54,044 nucleotides of DNA from an uncultured Devosia sp. (GCF_946479885.1 NZ_CAMLHM010000023.1:1-54044); one strand, 5' to 3'. Positions 1 through 10,500 are shown, counted from the first letter of the stretch. Notes: generated by a model from the sequence alone, not told the origin. Numbers and translations are program-made.

Positions 1-1367
1 TCGCCAATTCCAACCTCGTGCCGCATTGGGCGACCTGGGAGCACTTCAACGAGCTCGATCGCCAGGGGCTGATGATGTACGGCCAGATGACGGCCGGGTC
101 GTGGATCTATATCGGCTCGCAAGGCATCGTGCAGGGCACCTACGAGACCTTCGTCGAGGCCGGCCGCAAGCATTATGGCGGCGATCTCGGCGGCAAGTGG
201 GTTCTGACTGCTGGCCTGGGTGGCATGGGCGGCGCGCAGCCGCTGGCCGCGACCATGGCCGGGGCGGCATGCCTCGCCATCGAATGCCAGCAGCAATCGA
301 TCGATTTCCGCCTGCGCACCCGCTATGTCGACCTGCAGGCCAAGGACCTCGATGAAGCGCTGGCCATGATCGCCGACGCCGTTGCCAACCGCAAAGCCAT
401 CTCCATCGCCCTGTTGGGCAATGCCGCGGAAATTCTGCCCGAAATGGTCCGCCGGGGCGTCCGTCCCGATATGGTCACCGACCAGACCTCGGCGCATGAT
501 CCGCTCAATGGCTATCTCCCCATCGGCTGGAGCTGGCCCGAATATCGCGAGCGCGCCGCCGCCGATCCGGCGGGCACCACCGCGGCTGCCAAGCAGTCCA
601 TGGCCGTTCATGTCCGGGCCATGCTGGCCTTCCACGAGGCCGGCATCCCGACCTTCGACTATGGCAATAATATCCGGCAGATGGCCAAGGAAGTGGGCGT
701 CGCCAATGCCTTCGATTTCCCCGGCTTCGTCCCGGCCTATATCCGCCCGCTGTTCTGCCGCGGCGTCGGCCCGTTCCGCTGGGCGGCTTTGTCGGGCAAT
801 CCGGATGACATCGCCAAGACCGATGCCAAGGTCAAGGAACTGATCCCCGATGATCCGCACCTGCACAACTGGCTCGACATGGCGCGCGAGCGCATCGCCT
901 TCCAGGGCCTGCCGGCGCGCATCTGCTGGGTTGGTTTGGGTGATCGCCACCGACTGGGCCTCGCCTTCAACGAAATGGTCGCCAATGGCGAGCTCGAGGC
1001 GCCCGTCGTCATCGGCCGCGACCACCTCGACTCGGGCTCTGTCACCTCACCCAATCGCGAAACCGAGGCGATGAAGGACGGCTCCGACGCCATCTCGGAT
1101 TGGTCGTTGCTCAATGCCCTGCTCAATACCGCCAGTGGTGCCACCTGGGTGTCGCTGCATCATGGCGGCGGCGTCGGCATGGGTTTCTCCCAGCATGCTG
1201 GCATGGTGATCTGCGCCGACGGCACGCCAGAAGCGGCCAAGCGTATCGCCCGCGTGCTCTGGAACGATCCGGCAACGGGCGTGATGCGCCACGCCGATGC
1301 CGGCTACGAGACCGCCCAGGACTGGGCCCGCCAGAAGGGCCTCGACCTGCCGTCGCTGGCGCGCTGA
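1..1367 (+). CDS. hutU: Urocanate hydratase, 5' end missing
   Basis: Cytoplasmic NAD+-dependent enzyme of histidine degradation that converts urocanate to imidazolonepropionate. About 454 residues are visible, in frame from base 3. The family is about 555 residues long, so roughly 100 N-terminal residues lie outside the window. The NAD-binding motif [10 protein letters not shown] and the very conserved [20 protein letters not shown] stretch identify it clearly. The stop TGA overlaps the ATG of hutD by one base, which indicates translational coupling in a hut operon. Nothing looks broken inside the visible part. Confidence 0.97.
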   Translation, partial: ANSNLVPHWATWEHFNELDRQGLMMYGQMTAGSWIYIGSQGIVQGTYETFVEAGRKHYGGDLGGKWVLTAGLGGMGGAQPLAATMAGAACLAIECQQQSIDFRLRTRYVDLQAKDLDEALAMIADAVANRKAISIALLGNAAEILPEMVRRGVRPDMVTDQTSAHDPLNGYLPIGWSWPEYRERAAADPAGTTAAAKQSMAVHVRAMLAFHEAGIPTFDYGNNIRQMAKEVGVANAFDFPGFVPAYIRPLFCRGVGPFRWAALSGNPDDIAKTDAKVKELIPDDPHLHNWLDMARERIAFQGLPARICWVGLGDRHRLGLAFNEMVANGELEAPVVIGRDHLDSGSVTSPNRETEAMKDGSDAISDWSLLNALLNTASGATWVSLHHGGGVGMGFSQHAGMVICADGTPEAAKRIARVLWNDPATGVMRHADAGYETAQDWARQKGLDLPSLAR

Positions 1368-2011
1368 TGCGCAGCCAGCTGCTCGGCCCGGATGATTTCC
1401 GCTCCATGCCCTGGCGCAATGGCCTGGGCACCACGGTGGAAATGGCGCGAGAAGACGACGCGAACGGGGAGATGCTCTGGCGTGTCTCGGCGGCCGACGT
1501 TGTCGAGCCCGGTGCGTTTTCGCTGTTCCCGGGCATCGACCGCATCCTGACCCTGATCGAGGGGCCGGGCTTTGAGCTCGACTTTCCAGACCACGGCCGG
1601 GTCGTACCGGTTGAGCTTTTGCGGCCGGTGGCGTTCTCCGGCGACTGGGCGACGCGGGCCCAAACCGTTCGCGGCCCCTCTCGCGACCTCAACGTGATGA
1701 CCGCGCGCGAAAGAGCGTCGGCAAAAGTGCATGTTCACCGGGATGCGGCATCGAGCGTCCATCTTGGCGATCGCAGTTTGTTTTTCTGTCTTGCCGGGCA
1801 TCCCATCCTGACTATGGCGGATGCGGCATACTCGCTTGATACGGGCTGGCTTGCCGTGATTTACGGCTCCGCCGAAAGCGCTGGCTCTCTCTCGGCCGGG
1901 GGCACCGTTGTCCAAATCGACATCACCTTCTCGGCAGCTCTGGCCGGCCCCACCAGCCCCATCCCACTTTTTGGCGGCGTCACTGGCATCTCCACATCGG
2001 CAGACGAATGA
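1367..2011 (+). CDS. hutD: HutD family protein
   Basis: A 214-residue cupin-like protein of the HutD family, found in many hut operons. HutD has been proposed to modulate the flux or regulation of histidine breakdown; its exact biochemistry is not settled. The start [21 protein letters not shown] carries the typical family N-terminus, including the conserved PWRNGLG. The ATG overlaps the hutU stop. The C-terminus reads PLFGGVTGISTSADE. This 3' end and its flank are present a second time, degenerate, at 16540-16610. Confidence 0.9.
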   Translation: MRSQLLGPDDFRSMPWRNGLGTTVEMAREDDANGEMLWRVSAADVVEPGAFSLFPGIDRILTLIEGPGFELDFPDHGRVVPVELLRPVAFSGDWATRAQTVRGPSRDLNVMTARERASAKVHVHRDAASSVHLGDRSLFFCLAGHPILTMADAAYSLDTGWLAVIYGSAESAGSLSAGGTVVQIDITFSAALAGPTSPIPLFGGVTGISTSADE

Positions 2012-2017
2012 TCAAAG

Positions 2018-2056
2018 GCTGGCGGGGGCGGGTAGGGTAAGTGCCCGCCCGCCTCC
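2018..2056. terminator. GC-rich hairpin after hutD
   Basis: GGCGGGGGCGGG at 2021-2032 can pair imperfectly with CCCGCCCGCC at 2044-2053. It lies between convergent hutD (+) and the SDR gene (-). There is no T-run, so it is only a plausible bidirectional terminator. Confidence 0.4.
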
Positions 2057-2082
2057 GCCTGCACCACCATTAGCGTAAGCTC

Positions 2083-2913
2083 TTAGCCCTCGACCGCGAG
2101 CGAGCTCGAGAGATCGCGCTGGGAGTCGATCTGCTGCTGCAAGACGACGATTTTCTGCTCTGCGGCGGCAACGGCATCTGCTCCCGCCAGGAAGCGGCGT
2201 GGCAGTTCGGGCTGGTTTGTCAGCGTGATCAGCGCTTGTGCGAGTTTGGCGGGGTCACCGCCCTGCTTGCCGTTGTGGGCGGTGTAGAACTGCTCGATCT
2301 GAGCCCGGCGCTCGGCGTAGTCGGAAATCGCGAGGGTAGCGAATTGCGTCGACTCCGGGGTGAGGAGCTCGGTGCGGAAGAAACCCGGATTGACGATCAT
2401 CGTCTCAATGCCGAACGGCGCGACTTCGACCTGCAGCGACTCGATGAAGCCATCGAGGCCGAACTTGGAGGCGGCATAGGCCGTGCCGAACTCGAACCCG
2501 CGAATACCGGCAGTCGAGGAGATCGGGATGATCTTGCCGGACCGCTGCTTGCGCATGACCGGCAGGAAGGCGCGGGTGACGTTCATGGGGCCGACTAGGC
2601 TGGTTGCCAGTTGCAGATCCATCTGCTCGGGCGACAGCTCCTCGAAGTAGCCGGCGAGGAAATTCGCCGCGTTGTTGACGAGCACGTCGATGCGGCCGAA
2701 CCGGTCGATGGTGGCCCTGACAGCAGCCTCGGCGGCATCAGGCTCGGTCACGTCGAGCCTGACGACCAGCAGGTCGGGGGACGTTCCGACGGCCTTGGCG
2801 ACCTTGTCGGTGTTGCGGCCTGTTGCGACAACCTGGTGGCCGGCCGCCAAGGCGGCCCTGGCGATATCCAGACCCATGCCGCGACCGGCGCCTGTGATGA
2901 ACCATACGCTCAT
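2083..2913 (-). CDS. Short-chain dehydrogenase/reductase (SDR)
   Basis: A classical SDR oxidoreductase of 276 residues, expected to be a cytoplasmic NAD(P)-dependent enzyme; its substrate cannot be read from the sequence. The Rossmann motif TGAGRGMG lies at residues 7-14, NNAA at about 80-83, and the catalytic Ser-Tyr-Lys set is Ser132/133, Tyr146 and Lys150 (YAASK). I chose the ATG at 2913 rather than an upstream in-frame start because AGGAG lies seven bases before it and the protein then begins with the usual MSVWFITGAG. Its neighbours (a DUF1330 protein and a LysR regulator, all on the minus strand) suggest a small regulated redox cluster, but the gaps are wide and an operon is not proven. 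Confidence 0.9.
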   Translation of the reverse strand: MSVWFITGAGRGMGLDIARAALAAGHQVVATGRNTDKVAKAVGTSPDLLVVRLDVTEPDAAEAAVRATIDRFGRIDVLVNNAANFLAGYFEELSPEQMDLQLATSLVGPMNVTRAFLPVMRKQRSGKIIPISSTAGIRGFEFGTAYAASKFGLDGFIESLQVEVAPFGIETMIVNPGFFRTELLTPESTQFATLAISDYAERRAQIEQFYTAHNGKQGGDPAKLAQALITLTNQPELPRRFLAGADAVAAAEQKIVVLQQQIDSQRDLSSSLAVEG

Positions 2914-3026
2914 TTCTAACTCCTGTTTTTCTGCCGCCAATCTAGGCCGCTGCTGCGCGGGCAATTAGCCGGCATGATCCGCATGGGGTCAGCGACCCCA
3001 TGCATGAATGCGTTGGGCGTGCCGCG

Positions 3027-3404
3027 TTACTGCTGCGGCAGACCTTCGGTGATGATGAGGGTGCCTTCCGACGCGGCGAGGCGGAACTGCCGGGCGGCTG
3101 TGTATTCGGGGGAACTGTAGAAGGCCTGTGCATCGGCGAGGCTCGGGAACTCCGCGATGGCGATAACCGAGCGCGGCTCGCCCTCGACAGCCGTTGCCTC
3201 GAGATTGAACACGATCACGCGGCCACCGAACCTGGCCAGCAGTTCCGGCGTGGCGGCCTGCAGATACTGCTGGTAGCCGGCCCGGTCGTTGACGTCGTAG
3301 TTTGCGATCATGTAGCCGAGCGGCTGAGCAGCGCCGGCATCCTGGGCATGGGCGGTCGAGCCCATGGCGAGGGCAGCAATGGCGCCTATGACGAGCTTTT
3401 TCAT
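3027..3404 (-). CDS. Secreted DUF1330-type protein
   Basis: A 125-residue protein. A signal peptide of about 20 residues (MKKLVIGAIAALAMGSTAHA) precedes a DUF1330-like ferredoxin-fold domain: GYMIANYDVNDRAGYQQYLQ, then a sheet-rich middle and the typical IAEFPSLADAQAFYSSPEY. DUF1330 proteins are usually cytoplasmic and of unknown function, so periplasmic export is a variation. AGGAG lies eight bases before the ATG. It sits between the SDR and LysR genes on the same strand and may be part of the same regulated set. Confidence 0.8.
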   Translation of the reverse strand: MKKLVIGAIAALAMGSTAHAQDAGAAQPLGYMIANYDVNDRAGYQQYLQAATPELLARFGGRVIVFNLEATAVEGEPRSVIAIAEFPSLADAQAFYSSPEYTAARQFRLAASEGTLIITEGLPQQ

Positions 3405-3527
3405 CTTGGTCTCCTTCTGTCGACCGCGGTCGCGGCCTTGATGACAGGAAGGTAATCGAACCCAGCGTTAGAGATAATCCGGCATTATTCTCTGAGGTCT
3501 AGATATCGCATGCATGAATGCCACTCA

Positions 3528-4424
3528 TTAGGCGTGGTGGTGGCGTAGTGCCGCAATCAGGGCCGTCAGCGCCGGCGGGCTCTGGCGCCGGCTTGGATGG
3601 TAGAGGTAGTAGCCCGGGAAGGATGGGCACCATTTGTCCAGGGTCCGCACCAGCCTGCCGGCACTGAGATCGGCTGCCACGTCGTCTTCATAGACAAAGG
3701 CCAACCCCTGGCCCGCCAGTGCAGCCTCGCGGATGAGATCGACATTGTTGAACACCAGCGGACCGCTGACCCGGACCTGGAAGGGGCGGCCGTCCTCGAC
3801 GAAGTCCCAGGCATAAAGTCCGCCCGATCGCATGAGCCGATAAGGGATGCAGCGATGCTCGGACAGCTGGCGAGGCGTGTCGAGTGGCGGACTGCTCTCG
3901 AAATAGGCGGGAGCGCCGACCACGGCCATCCGGACGTCGGGTCCGATGCGGACGGCGATCATGTCCTTTTCGACAATGTCTCCAAACCGGATCCCGGCAT
4001 CGATGCGCTCCGCCACGATATCCATCAGCCGGTCATCGATGATCAGTTCGAGCTGAATGTCGGGGTTCGCGGCGAGGAAATCGGGAAGCACCGGCATCAC
4101 CACCGATGTCACCGCGTGCTTGGTGGCGGTGATGCGGAGGGAACCCGACACCTTGCCACGCAGCGCGCCGACCGCATCAACAGCGTGGGAGATTTCGCCG
4201 AGTGCCGGCGCGAGTGAGCGCAGGAGCCGCTCGCCCGCATCGGTGACGGACACCGACCTTGTCGTTCGCGACAAGAGCCGCACACCCATGCGCTCCTCGA
4301 GCGACTTGATGGCGTGACTCAGCGCCGACTGGGACATCCCAAGTTCGGCCGCGGCACGGGTGAAGCTGGCCTTCTCGGCAACGACGGCGAAGGCTGCCAG
4401 GTCGTACAGATCGTCCCGTTTCAT
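3528..4424 (-). CDS. LysR-family transcriptional regulator
   Basis: A LysR-type regulator of 298 residues with an N-terminal winged HTH (residues 1-60; FTRAAAELGMSQSALSHAIK is the recognition region) and a C-terminal periplasmic-binding-like effector domain. I prefer the ATG at 4424, giving MKRDDLYDLAAF, because GAGG lies just upstream; an in-frame start five codons earlier is possible. It is divergent from the alpha/beta hydrolase at 4538, the usual arrangement for a LysR regulator and its target, so the hydrolase is the most likely target. The effector is unknown. Confidence 0.92.
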   Translation of the reverse strand: MKRDDLYDLAAFAVVAEKASFTRAAAELGMSQSALSHAIKSLEERMGVRLLSRTTRSVSVTDAGERLLRSLAPALGEISHAVDAVGALRGKVSGSLRITATKHAVTSVVMPVLPDFLAANPDIQLELIIDDRLMDIVAERIDAGIRFGDIVEKDMIAVRIGPDVRMAVVGAPAYFESSPPLDTPRQLSEHRCIPYRLMRSGGLYAWDFVEDGRPFQVRVSGPLVFNNVDLIREAALAGQGLAFVYEDDVAADLSAGRLVRTLDKWCPSFPGYYLYHPSRRQSPPALTALIAALRHHHA

Positions 4425-4537
4425 TGATGCGCCTCGCACATAGGCCCAAGCGAATTGTATGGCCTAATCGCAAAACGGGACAAGGGCTACTTGTTATCGG
4501 CAAGAGCCGGAAGGCTGCTTAACCCAGGAGAGCGACC

Positions 4538-5437
4538 TTGAACGACGCTGAGGCCAAGACCTTTATCGACACCATGGCGGAGATGATGTCCCACTCCAGC
4601 CGATCCCCCATCCTCCGGCGTCCGGACGAATACGGGCTCGTCTACGAGGACATCTTCTTTCCCTCGCTCGACGGTGTGCCGCTGGAGGGCTGGTTCATCC
4701 CCGCCCACTCCGATCGCCTCGTGATCGCCAACCATCCCATGCCCTGCAATCGCTACGGCTTCCCTGGCCATCTGCCGCAATGGGGCTATTTCGGCGGGTT
4801 CGAGGTGAACTTCCTGCCGCAGTACAAGGCGCTGCATGATGCTGGCTACAATGTCATCGCTTACGACATGCGCAACCACGGGCGCAGCGGCACCGGCAGC
4901 GGTGGCATCAACGGCCACGGCACGCTTGAGTACCGCGACGTCATCGGTTCACTGCGCTACGCCAAGTCCCGCCTCGACACCAAGGACATGAAGACGGCGT
5001 TGCTCAGCCGGTGCCTTGGCGCCAACGCGACCATCGTCGGGATGAAGCGGCACCCGAACGAGTTCTCGCACATCACGTCGATGATCGCCGTGCAGCCGGT
5101 CTCGCCGAAAGTGTTCGTCGAAAAGGCAGTCGAGAATGAAGGGATAGAGGGCGGGCTGGAGATGTTCAGCACGGCCTTCCACGATCTCACCGGCCAGAAC
5201 CTCGACGAGACCTGGGCGATCGAGGACGCGCGGGCGGTCACGGTGCCGACGCTGCTGACCCAGGTCCACAACGACTTCCGCACCAAGCCGTCGAACGTGC
5301 AGCACATCTTCGACCTCATCTCGGCAGAGGACAAGACGCTGTACTGGATCGAAGGCACCGATGAACGATTCCAAGGCTACAACCACTTCAACGAGCATCC
5401 CGAGATGATGCTGGATTGGTTCGACCGTCACCTGTGA
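4538..5437 (+). CDS. Alpha/beta hydrolase with Cys nucleophile elbow
   Basis: A 299-residue alpha/beta hydrolase with no visible signal peptide. The nucleophile elbow reads SRCLG (Cys159) instead of GxSxG. As I recall, close relatives carry the same SRCxG motif, so a cysteine nucleophile as in dienelactone hydrolases is likely rather than a mutation. The oxyanion/strand region AYDMRNHGRSG and the late YNHFNEHPEM, which offers the catalytic His, are present. It starts with TTG at 4538; CAGGAG ends seven bases before it and no ATG fits better. It is divergent from the LysR gene, which probably regulates it. The substrate is unknown. Confidence 0.85.
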   Translation: MNDAEAKTFIDTMAEMMSHSSRSPILRRPDEYGLVYEDIFFPSLDGVPLEGWFIPAHSDRLVIANHPMPCNRYGFPGHLPQWGYFGGFEVNFLPQYKALHDAGYNVIAYDMRNHGRSGTGSGGINGHGTLEYRDVIGSLRYAKSRLDTKDMKTALLSRCLGANATIVGMKRHPNEFSHITSMIAVQPVSPKVFVEKAVENEGIEGGLEMFSTAFHDLTGQNLDETWAIEDARAVTVPTLLTQVHNDFRTKPSNVQHIFDLISAEDKTLYWIEGTDERFQGYNHFNEHPEMMLDWFDRHL

Positions 5438-5535
5438 CGTCGCACGACGCGACGCGGTATCAACCGTTGCGCTTGCAAGCCCCTCCGCGGGCGAGCCGGC
5501 AGCCTCCCTCCAACCCAACGTCACGAGGCATTTCG

Positions 5536-5694
5536 ATGATATCGAAACGCTTTGCCATGCTCGTGGCAGTACTCCACCTCGTCGCTCTCTTCGCCCTGCA
5601 AGCCAGCGCCCAGGAGAGTCGCATCACGTTCCCCGAGGCGGTTGGTTACTCGGGCAACCCGGCCGCAACCATCAAGACGACAAGCTTGCCGTAA
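5536..5694 (+). pseudogene. Signal peptide plus short tail, probably a truncated secreted protein
   Basis: This 52-residue reading frame begins MISKRFAMLVAVLHLVALFA, continues to an apparent AlaSerAla-Gln cleavage site, and then has only about 25 residues. GAGG precedes the ATG. The last 16 codons overlap, antisense, the 3' end of the regulator gene at 5646. A good signal peptide with almost no mature domain suggests that the rest of a secreted protein was deleted and the remnant now reads into neighbouring DNA. It could instead be a genuine secreted peptide. Confidence 0.4.
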
Positions 5695-7295
5695 GCCTCC
5701 CGGTAGGCAGCGCTGCTGTTCTTGTCTGGAGGCGGCACGTTGCGCGCGGTCGAACCAGGTCTCATTTCCAGAGCCACCGCCATGGCCGCCTTGGCGTCGT
5801 CGGTCCGGCCCAATTGCTGATAGGCCGCCGCCAGAGCCATATGCGTGCGCCCACTGCCCGGCGCGATCGCGATAGATCGCTGCAGCCAGGGCAGGGACTC
5901 TTCCGCGCGCCCCATCATAAGATATGCCCAGCCCGCGCCGAGCGCCCATGTCCAGCGCGCGACCTGGGGCGTATCGAACCGATCCGCCTGCTGGAATGAG
6001 GCGAGCGCGTCGTTGAAGCGGCCCAGGAAAAGCTGGGACAGTCCGATGAGGTATAGCGCAAGTCCGTCCCATGGATCGTGGGCGAGCACCTTGCCGCACA
6101 CCACCAGGCTTTCGACGAACTGGTTGGTCGCCGACAGAAACCGGCACTGCGTTTCCAGCACCGGAATGTAGTCGGGCCGCGCGCGCAGCGCGCGTGCCAT
6201 GATCGTGCCGACACTGTTCTCGACCGTCTCGCGCTCGGCAGTGGGGAACCAGACCATCTGAACTCCGCGCAGTTGAAACCCCGCCAGCGCGACCTGCAGG
6301 TCAACGTTGTCGGGATCGTCGGCGAGAGCTTTCTCCAGTATCTCCAGCGCGGCGCGAAAGCGTTCTATCGTCGTGTTGTTGATCGAGGCCGTCGCCTGTT
6401 CAATGGCGGCCTTGGCGGTGCCGGTCGGCGAGCCTTCGGCGGCGCGCTCACCTGCTTTCAGCATTGCGTTGATGCGCAGCGCCAGCGGGTGACCCACGCC
6501 AGCGGTCAGGCGGGTCTGCTGAAGGTGCGTATCGGCGTCTGCGCGATCAATGGACAGCGATGTCGTCCACTTGACCGCGCCAGTGGCCGGTTCGGTCATC
6601 CGCAAGCGCAAATTCCAGGCGGTCTCGGTCTTTTCCAGTTCACCGCTGACGACATAATTGGCGCTCGTTGTTGCGCCGGACGGGAGCATCACGCGGATTG
6701 TCTCGATGGTCGCCAGCCCATCGGTCAGGTCGCGTGTCACCCCCGCAGCCATCCGGGCCGCCAGCGGATCCTCGGCCGCCGCTGCTATGGGCATCACGGC
6801 GACAGTCACGGGCGAGCCAGAAAAGAGCCGTGGGGCCCACATCGCCGCCGCCAGGGCCGATATGCCGAGCCCCGCCCCGGCAACGAGTGCGGCGCGGCGG
6901 CGCATGCTGAAGTCGCGCCGGCCCGGTGCCATCTTGTTTTCGGCTTCGGTTCCAATTGCTGCGTATGCGACGTCCGGGACGTCCGTATCCGCCTCGTCCG
7001 ACACCGTGGCCGCAAACAGATAGCCCCGACCGGACATCAGCTTGATGATCTGCCGCTGCTCGTCGCCCAGCGCGGTGCGAAGCTCGCGGATGGACTGGAA
7101 GAGGCTGTCCTCCCCAACATGGATCTCAGGCCATACGGCCTCCATCAGCTCCCGCTTGCTGAGAACCCGCCCAGGATTGGTGGCGAAGACCTTGAGCATT
7201 TCGAGGCTTCTCAGCCGAATCCTGATGACAGCGCCATCTGGCCCACGCATTTCGGCCCGCTGCGGGTCCAACTCAAATCCTAAAAACCGCAGCAC
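5646..7295 (-). CDS. ToxR/CadC-type membrane regulator with TPR-like C-terminus
   Basis: A 549-residue one-component regulator. Residues 1-100 form an OmpR/PhoB-type winged helix (FELDPQRAEMRGPDGAVIRI, then RVLSKRELMEAVWP and SLFQSIRELRTALGD, ending RGYLF). A single membrane segment lies at about residues 135-153, preceded by RRR. The C-terminal part, about residues 280-549, is helical with TPR-like repeats (LEKALADDPDNVDLQVALAG; LPWLQRSIAIAPGSGRTHMALAA) and would be periplasmic. It is divergent from the giant autotransporter at 7541. Three direct repeats lie in the shared control region, one of them inside its own first codons, so autoregulation and control of the autotransporter are both plausible. 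Confidence 0.85.
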   Translation of the reverse strand: MLRFLGFELDPQRAEMRGPDGAVIRIRLRSLEMLKVFATNPGRVLSKRELMEAVWPEIHVGEDSLFQSIRELRTALGDEQRQIIKLMSGRGYLFAATVSDEADTDVPDVAYAAIGTEAENKMAPGRRDFSMRRRAALVAGAGLGISALAAAMWAPRLFSGSPVTVAVMPIAAAAEDPLAARMAAGVTRDLTDGLATIETIRVMLPSGATTSANYVVSGELEKTETAWNLRLRMTEPATGAVKWTTSLSIDRADADTHLQQTRLTAGVGHPLALRINAMLKAGERAAEGSPTGTAKAAIEQATASINNTTIERFRAALEILEKALADDPDNVDLQVALAGFQLRGVQMVWFPTAERETVENSVGTIMARALRARPDYIPVLETQCRFLSATNQFVESLVVCGKVLAHDPWDGLALYLIGLSQLFLGRFNDALASFQQADRFDTPQVARWTWALGAGWAYLMMGRAEESLPWLQRSIAIAPGSGRTHMALAAAYQQLGRTDDAKAAMAVALEMRPGSTARNVPPPDKNSSAAYREAYGKLVVLMVAAGLPE

Positions 7296-7378
7296 GTCTC
7301 GCCCTACCCCCCAAGGCCGCTAACAACGGCTCTATCCTGAAAACCGCAGAAGCACCTCCGATTATCTTAAAAACGCAG
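7277..7378. promoter_or_regulatory. Three direct repeats between regulator and autotransporter
   Basis: The motif ATCCTRAAAACCGCAG occurs at 7277-7292, 7334-7349 and, as ATCTTAAAAACGCAG, at 7364-7378. A weaker relative, TTCAGAACATCGCAG, lies at about 7413-7427. The start-to-start distances are 57 and 30 bases, and the first copy overlaps codons 2-7 of the regulator. Direct repeats are typical of OmpR/PhoB-type winged-helix binding sites, so these are candidate sites for the adjacent ToxR/CadC-type protein. Confidence 0.5.
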
Positions 7379-7540
7379 CCCTGCGCGGTCCATTCAGAAA
7401 ATAACGGAAACGTTCAGAACATCGCAGCCGCCGATTCAGGACGTTTCCGGCGCGCGATGGCAGGAATAACCGACAACGAAGTGGGCGAAGGGTGAATTTG
7501 GTACCCGGCGGCCGCGCGTTTCTTTGCCGGCCGGGGAACC

Positions 7541-10500
7541 ATGGACACAAGACTATCTTCGACTTCGGCGCGCGGCGTCTCATCGCTGCGCTGCGTCGCC
7601 TCCCCGTGTGCAGGTTCTTTGGTCGGCCCGTTGCGGAAAGCCTTGCTGGCGTCGACGGCTTTGGCGGTGGCAATAACATTGGCCGCGGGGTCGGCGCGGG
7701 CACAGGACGCGACCTGGCTGACCAATCCGGTGTCAGGCTACTTTTTCAACGCGTCGAACTGGAACCCGGGCGTTCCGACGGGAACGGCCAGCTTCGGCGT
7801 CTCGAACACGACGGCACTGACGCTGGGCGCCAACGTCTTCGCCTTCAGTGGCTGGACGTTCAACGCCGGGGCCTCGGACTACACCATCGATATCTCTTCC
7901 CCTTTCAGCGCCCTGTATAGTTTCACAGGAGCCGGCATCATCATCAATGGCGGCAGCGCCACCATCAATAACAGCAAGAACCTGTCCTTCCTGAACGGCA
8001 GCACGACGAGCAGTGCGACCATCAACAATCTCAGCGGCGGTTCGCTGTCCTTCCACGGCGGCAGCACGGCGGGCGCCGCCGACATCACCAACAGCGCTTA
8101 TCTGAATTTCTACAATGCCAGCACGGCCGGCAGCGCCGACATCACCAATAACTTTGTCACGGAATTCTACACCATCAGCTCGGCGGGCAGCGCCACCATC
8201 ACCAATAGCAGCATCCTGCGGTTCTACGACTCCAGCACGGCTGGCGGCGCTGATATCACCAACAACAGCACCACCCTGGAATTCCATGGCGCGAGCACGG
8301 CAGGAACTGCCGTCATCACCAATAACAACCAGCTGAGTTTCCACGACGCCAGCACCGCGGGCGGTGCCACCATCACCAACCATGGTCTGGTGCAATTCTA
8401 CAGCAGCAGCACCGCGGGCGATGCCGCACTTATCAACACCGGCGACCTGCGCTTCTACGGCAACAGCACGGCTGGCAACGCCGCCATCACCAATAATGCC
8501 GGTGGAACGGTCGACTTCTCGGGCAGCACCGGCCCGGCCGGTGATGGCAAGCTAAGCGCCGGATCGATTGCCGGGGCCGGCACCTATGTCCTCGGTGCCA
8601 ATGAACTGACGGTCGGCTCGAACAATCTCTCGACCGAGGTGAGCGGCGTGATTTCCGGCACCGGCTCGCTGGTCAAGATCGGCACCGGCACGCTGACCCT
8701 GTCCGGGGCCAACACCTATACCGGCGGCACCACCGTCGACGGCGGCACATTGCAGCTTGGCTCTGCCGGTGGGGTCGGCTCCGTTTTGGGGGCGGTGACC
8801 GTGGGGAGCGCAGGCACGTTCAATATCGTCAATGCCGACACCAGTGGCATCGCCACGATCTCGAACAGCGGCACCACCTATTTCGGCAATAATACCACCG
8901 CGGGCAGCGCCACCATCACCAACAGCAACATCATGGGCTTCGTCGACGCCAGCTCGGCGGGCAGCGCCTCGATGACGAATGCGAATACGAGCAGCCTTGC
9001 CTTCTACGGCACCAGTACGGCGAGCGGCGCCGCCATCACGAACAACGGGACCCTCGGCTTCACCCACTCCAGCACGGCGGGCAGCGCCACCATCACCAAT
9101 AACGCTACCATGAGCCTCGCCGGTATCGCCACCGCCGGCGGCGCCGCCATCACCAATAGCGGCCTGTCCAGCACTCTGGAATTTTTGAACTCCAGCTCGG
9201 CCGGCGGCGCCACGATCGTCAATGACGGCTTTCTGTATTTTCGGGACACAAGCACGGCGGGCAGTGCCAGCATCACCAACAATGCCTATATGCGCTTCTT
9301 CAATAGCGGTACGGCGGGCAGCGCCAATATCACCAACGCTGGTAGTTTGAATTTCCTGAACTCCAGCACCGCCGGCGGTGCCACCATTGTCAACACTGCT
9401 AACATGCAGTTCCACAATGACAGCACGGCAGGGGGCGCCAACATCACCAACGCCGGCCTAATGCTATTCGACCACAACAGTACGGCTGGCGCGGCAACCA
9501 TCACCAATGACGTCGGTAGTCTGGTTTTCTTCGGCGCCAGCACGGCGGGCAACGCCACGATCACCAACAACGCTCTTCTGAATTTCAACAACACCAGCAC
9601 GGCCGGCAGCGCTGCCATCACCAACAACAGCCAGCTGAAATTCTTCAACGCCGCCACCGCGGGCAATGCCACCATCACCAACAATGCCACCTTGGAATTC
9701 CACGATACCAGCACGGCTGGCAGCGCCACCATCGCCAACAATGCCGGTGGAACGGTCGATTTCTCTGGTAGCACCGGACTGGCCGGTGATGGCAGGCTCA
9801 GCGCGGGATCGATTGCCGGGGCTGGCAATTATCTCCTCGGCGCCAATCAGCTGACGGTCGGCTCGAACAATCTCTCGACCGAGGTGAGCGGCGTGATTTC
9901 CGGCACCGGCGGCGCTCTGGTGAAGACCGGCACCGGCACGCTGACCCTGACCGCCGCCAACACCTATACCGGCGGCACCACCATCAACGGCGGGACGCTA
10001 CAACTTGGCACTGCCGGCAGCGTCGGCGCAATTCTGGGGACGGTCACCGTTGGGAGCGGAGACACGTTCGATGTCGTCAACGCCGACACAAGCGGCATCA
10101 CCGCGATCACGAACGACGGCTTCACCTATTTCCGCAATGGAACGAGCGCGGGCAGCGCCGCGATCACCAACGACCGCCTGCTGCAATTCTACGACACCAG
10201 CACGGCTGGCAGCGCCGTCATCAACAACATCAACGCCCTGGAGTTCTTCGACACGAGCACCGCCGCAAGTGCCAACATCACCAATAGAGACTCCATGAAT
10301 TTTCGTGGCACCAGCACGGCGGGCAATGCCACCATCACCAACCTTGACTCCTTGCGTTTCCTCGACGCCAGCACCGCCGGCAGCGCCACCATTGCCAACA
10401 ACGCTGGTCTTTATTTCTCCGACACCAGCACGGCCGGAAGCGCGACCATCACCAACGCCAACACCCTCAATTTCCTTGACACCAGCACCGCCGGCAATGC

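Noticed and set aside
6078..7283. 401-codon plus-strand frame opposite the ToxR-like regulator
   Set aside because: Composition is Arg/Gly/His-rich and it is a shadow of the minus-strand gene, which has clear winged-helix and TPR-like features.
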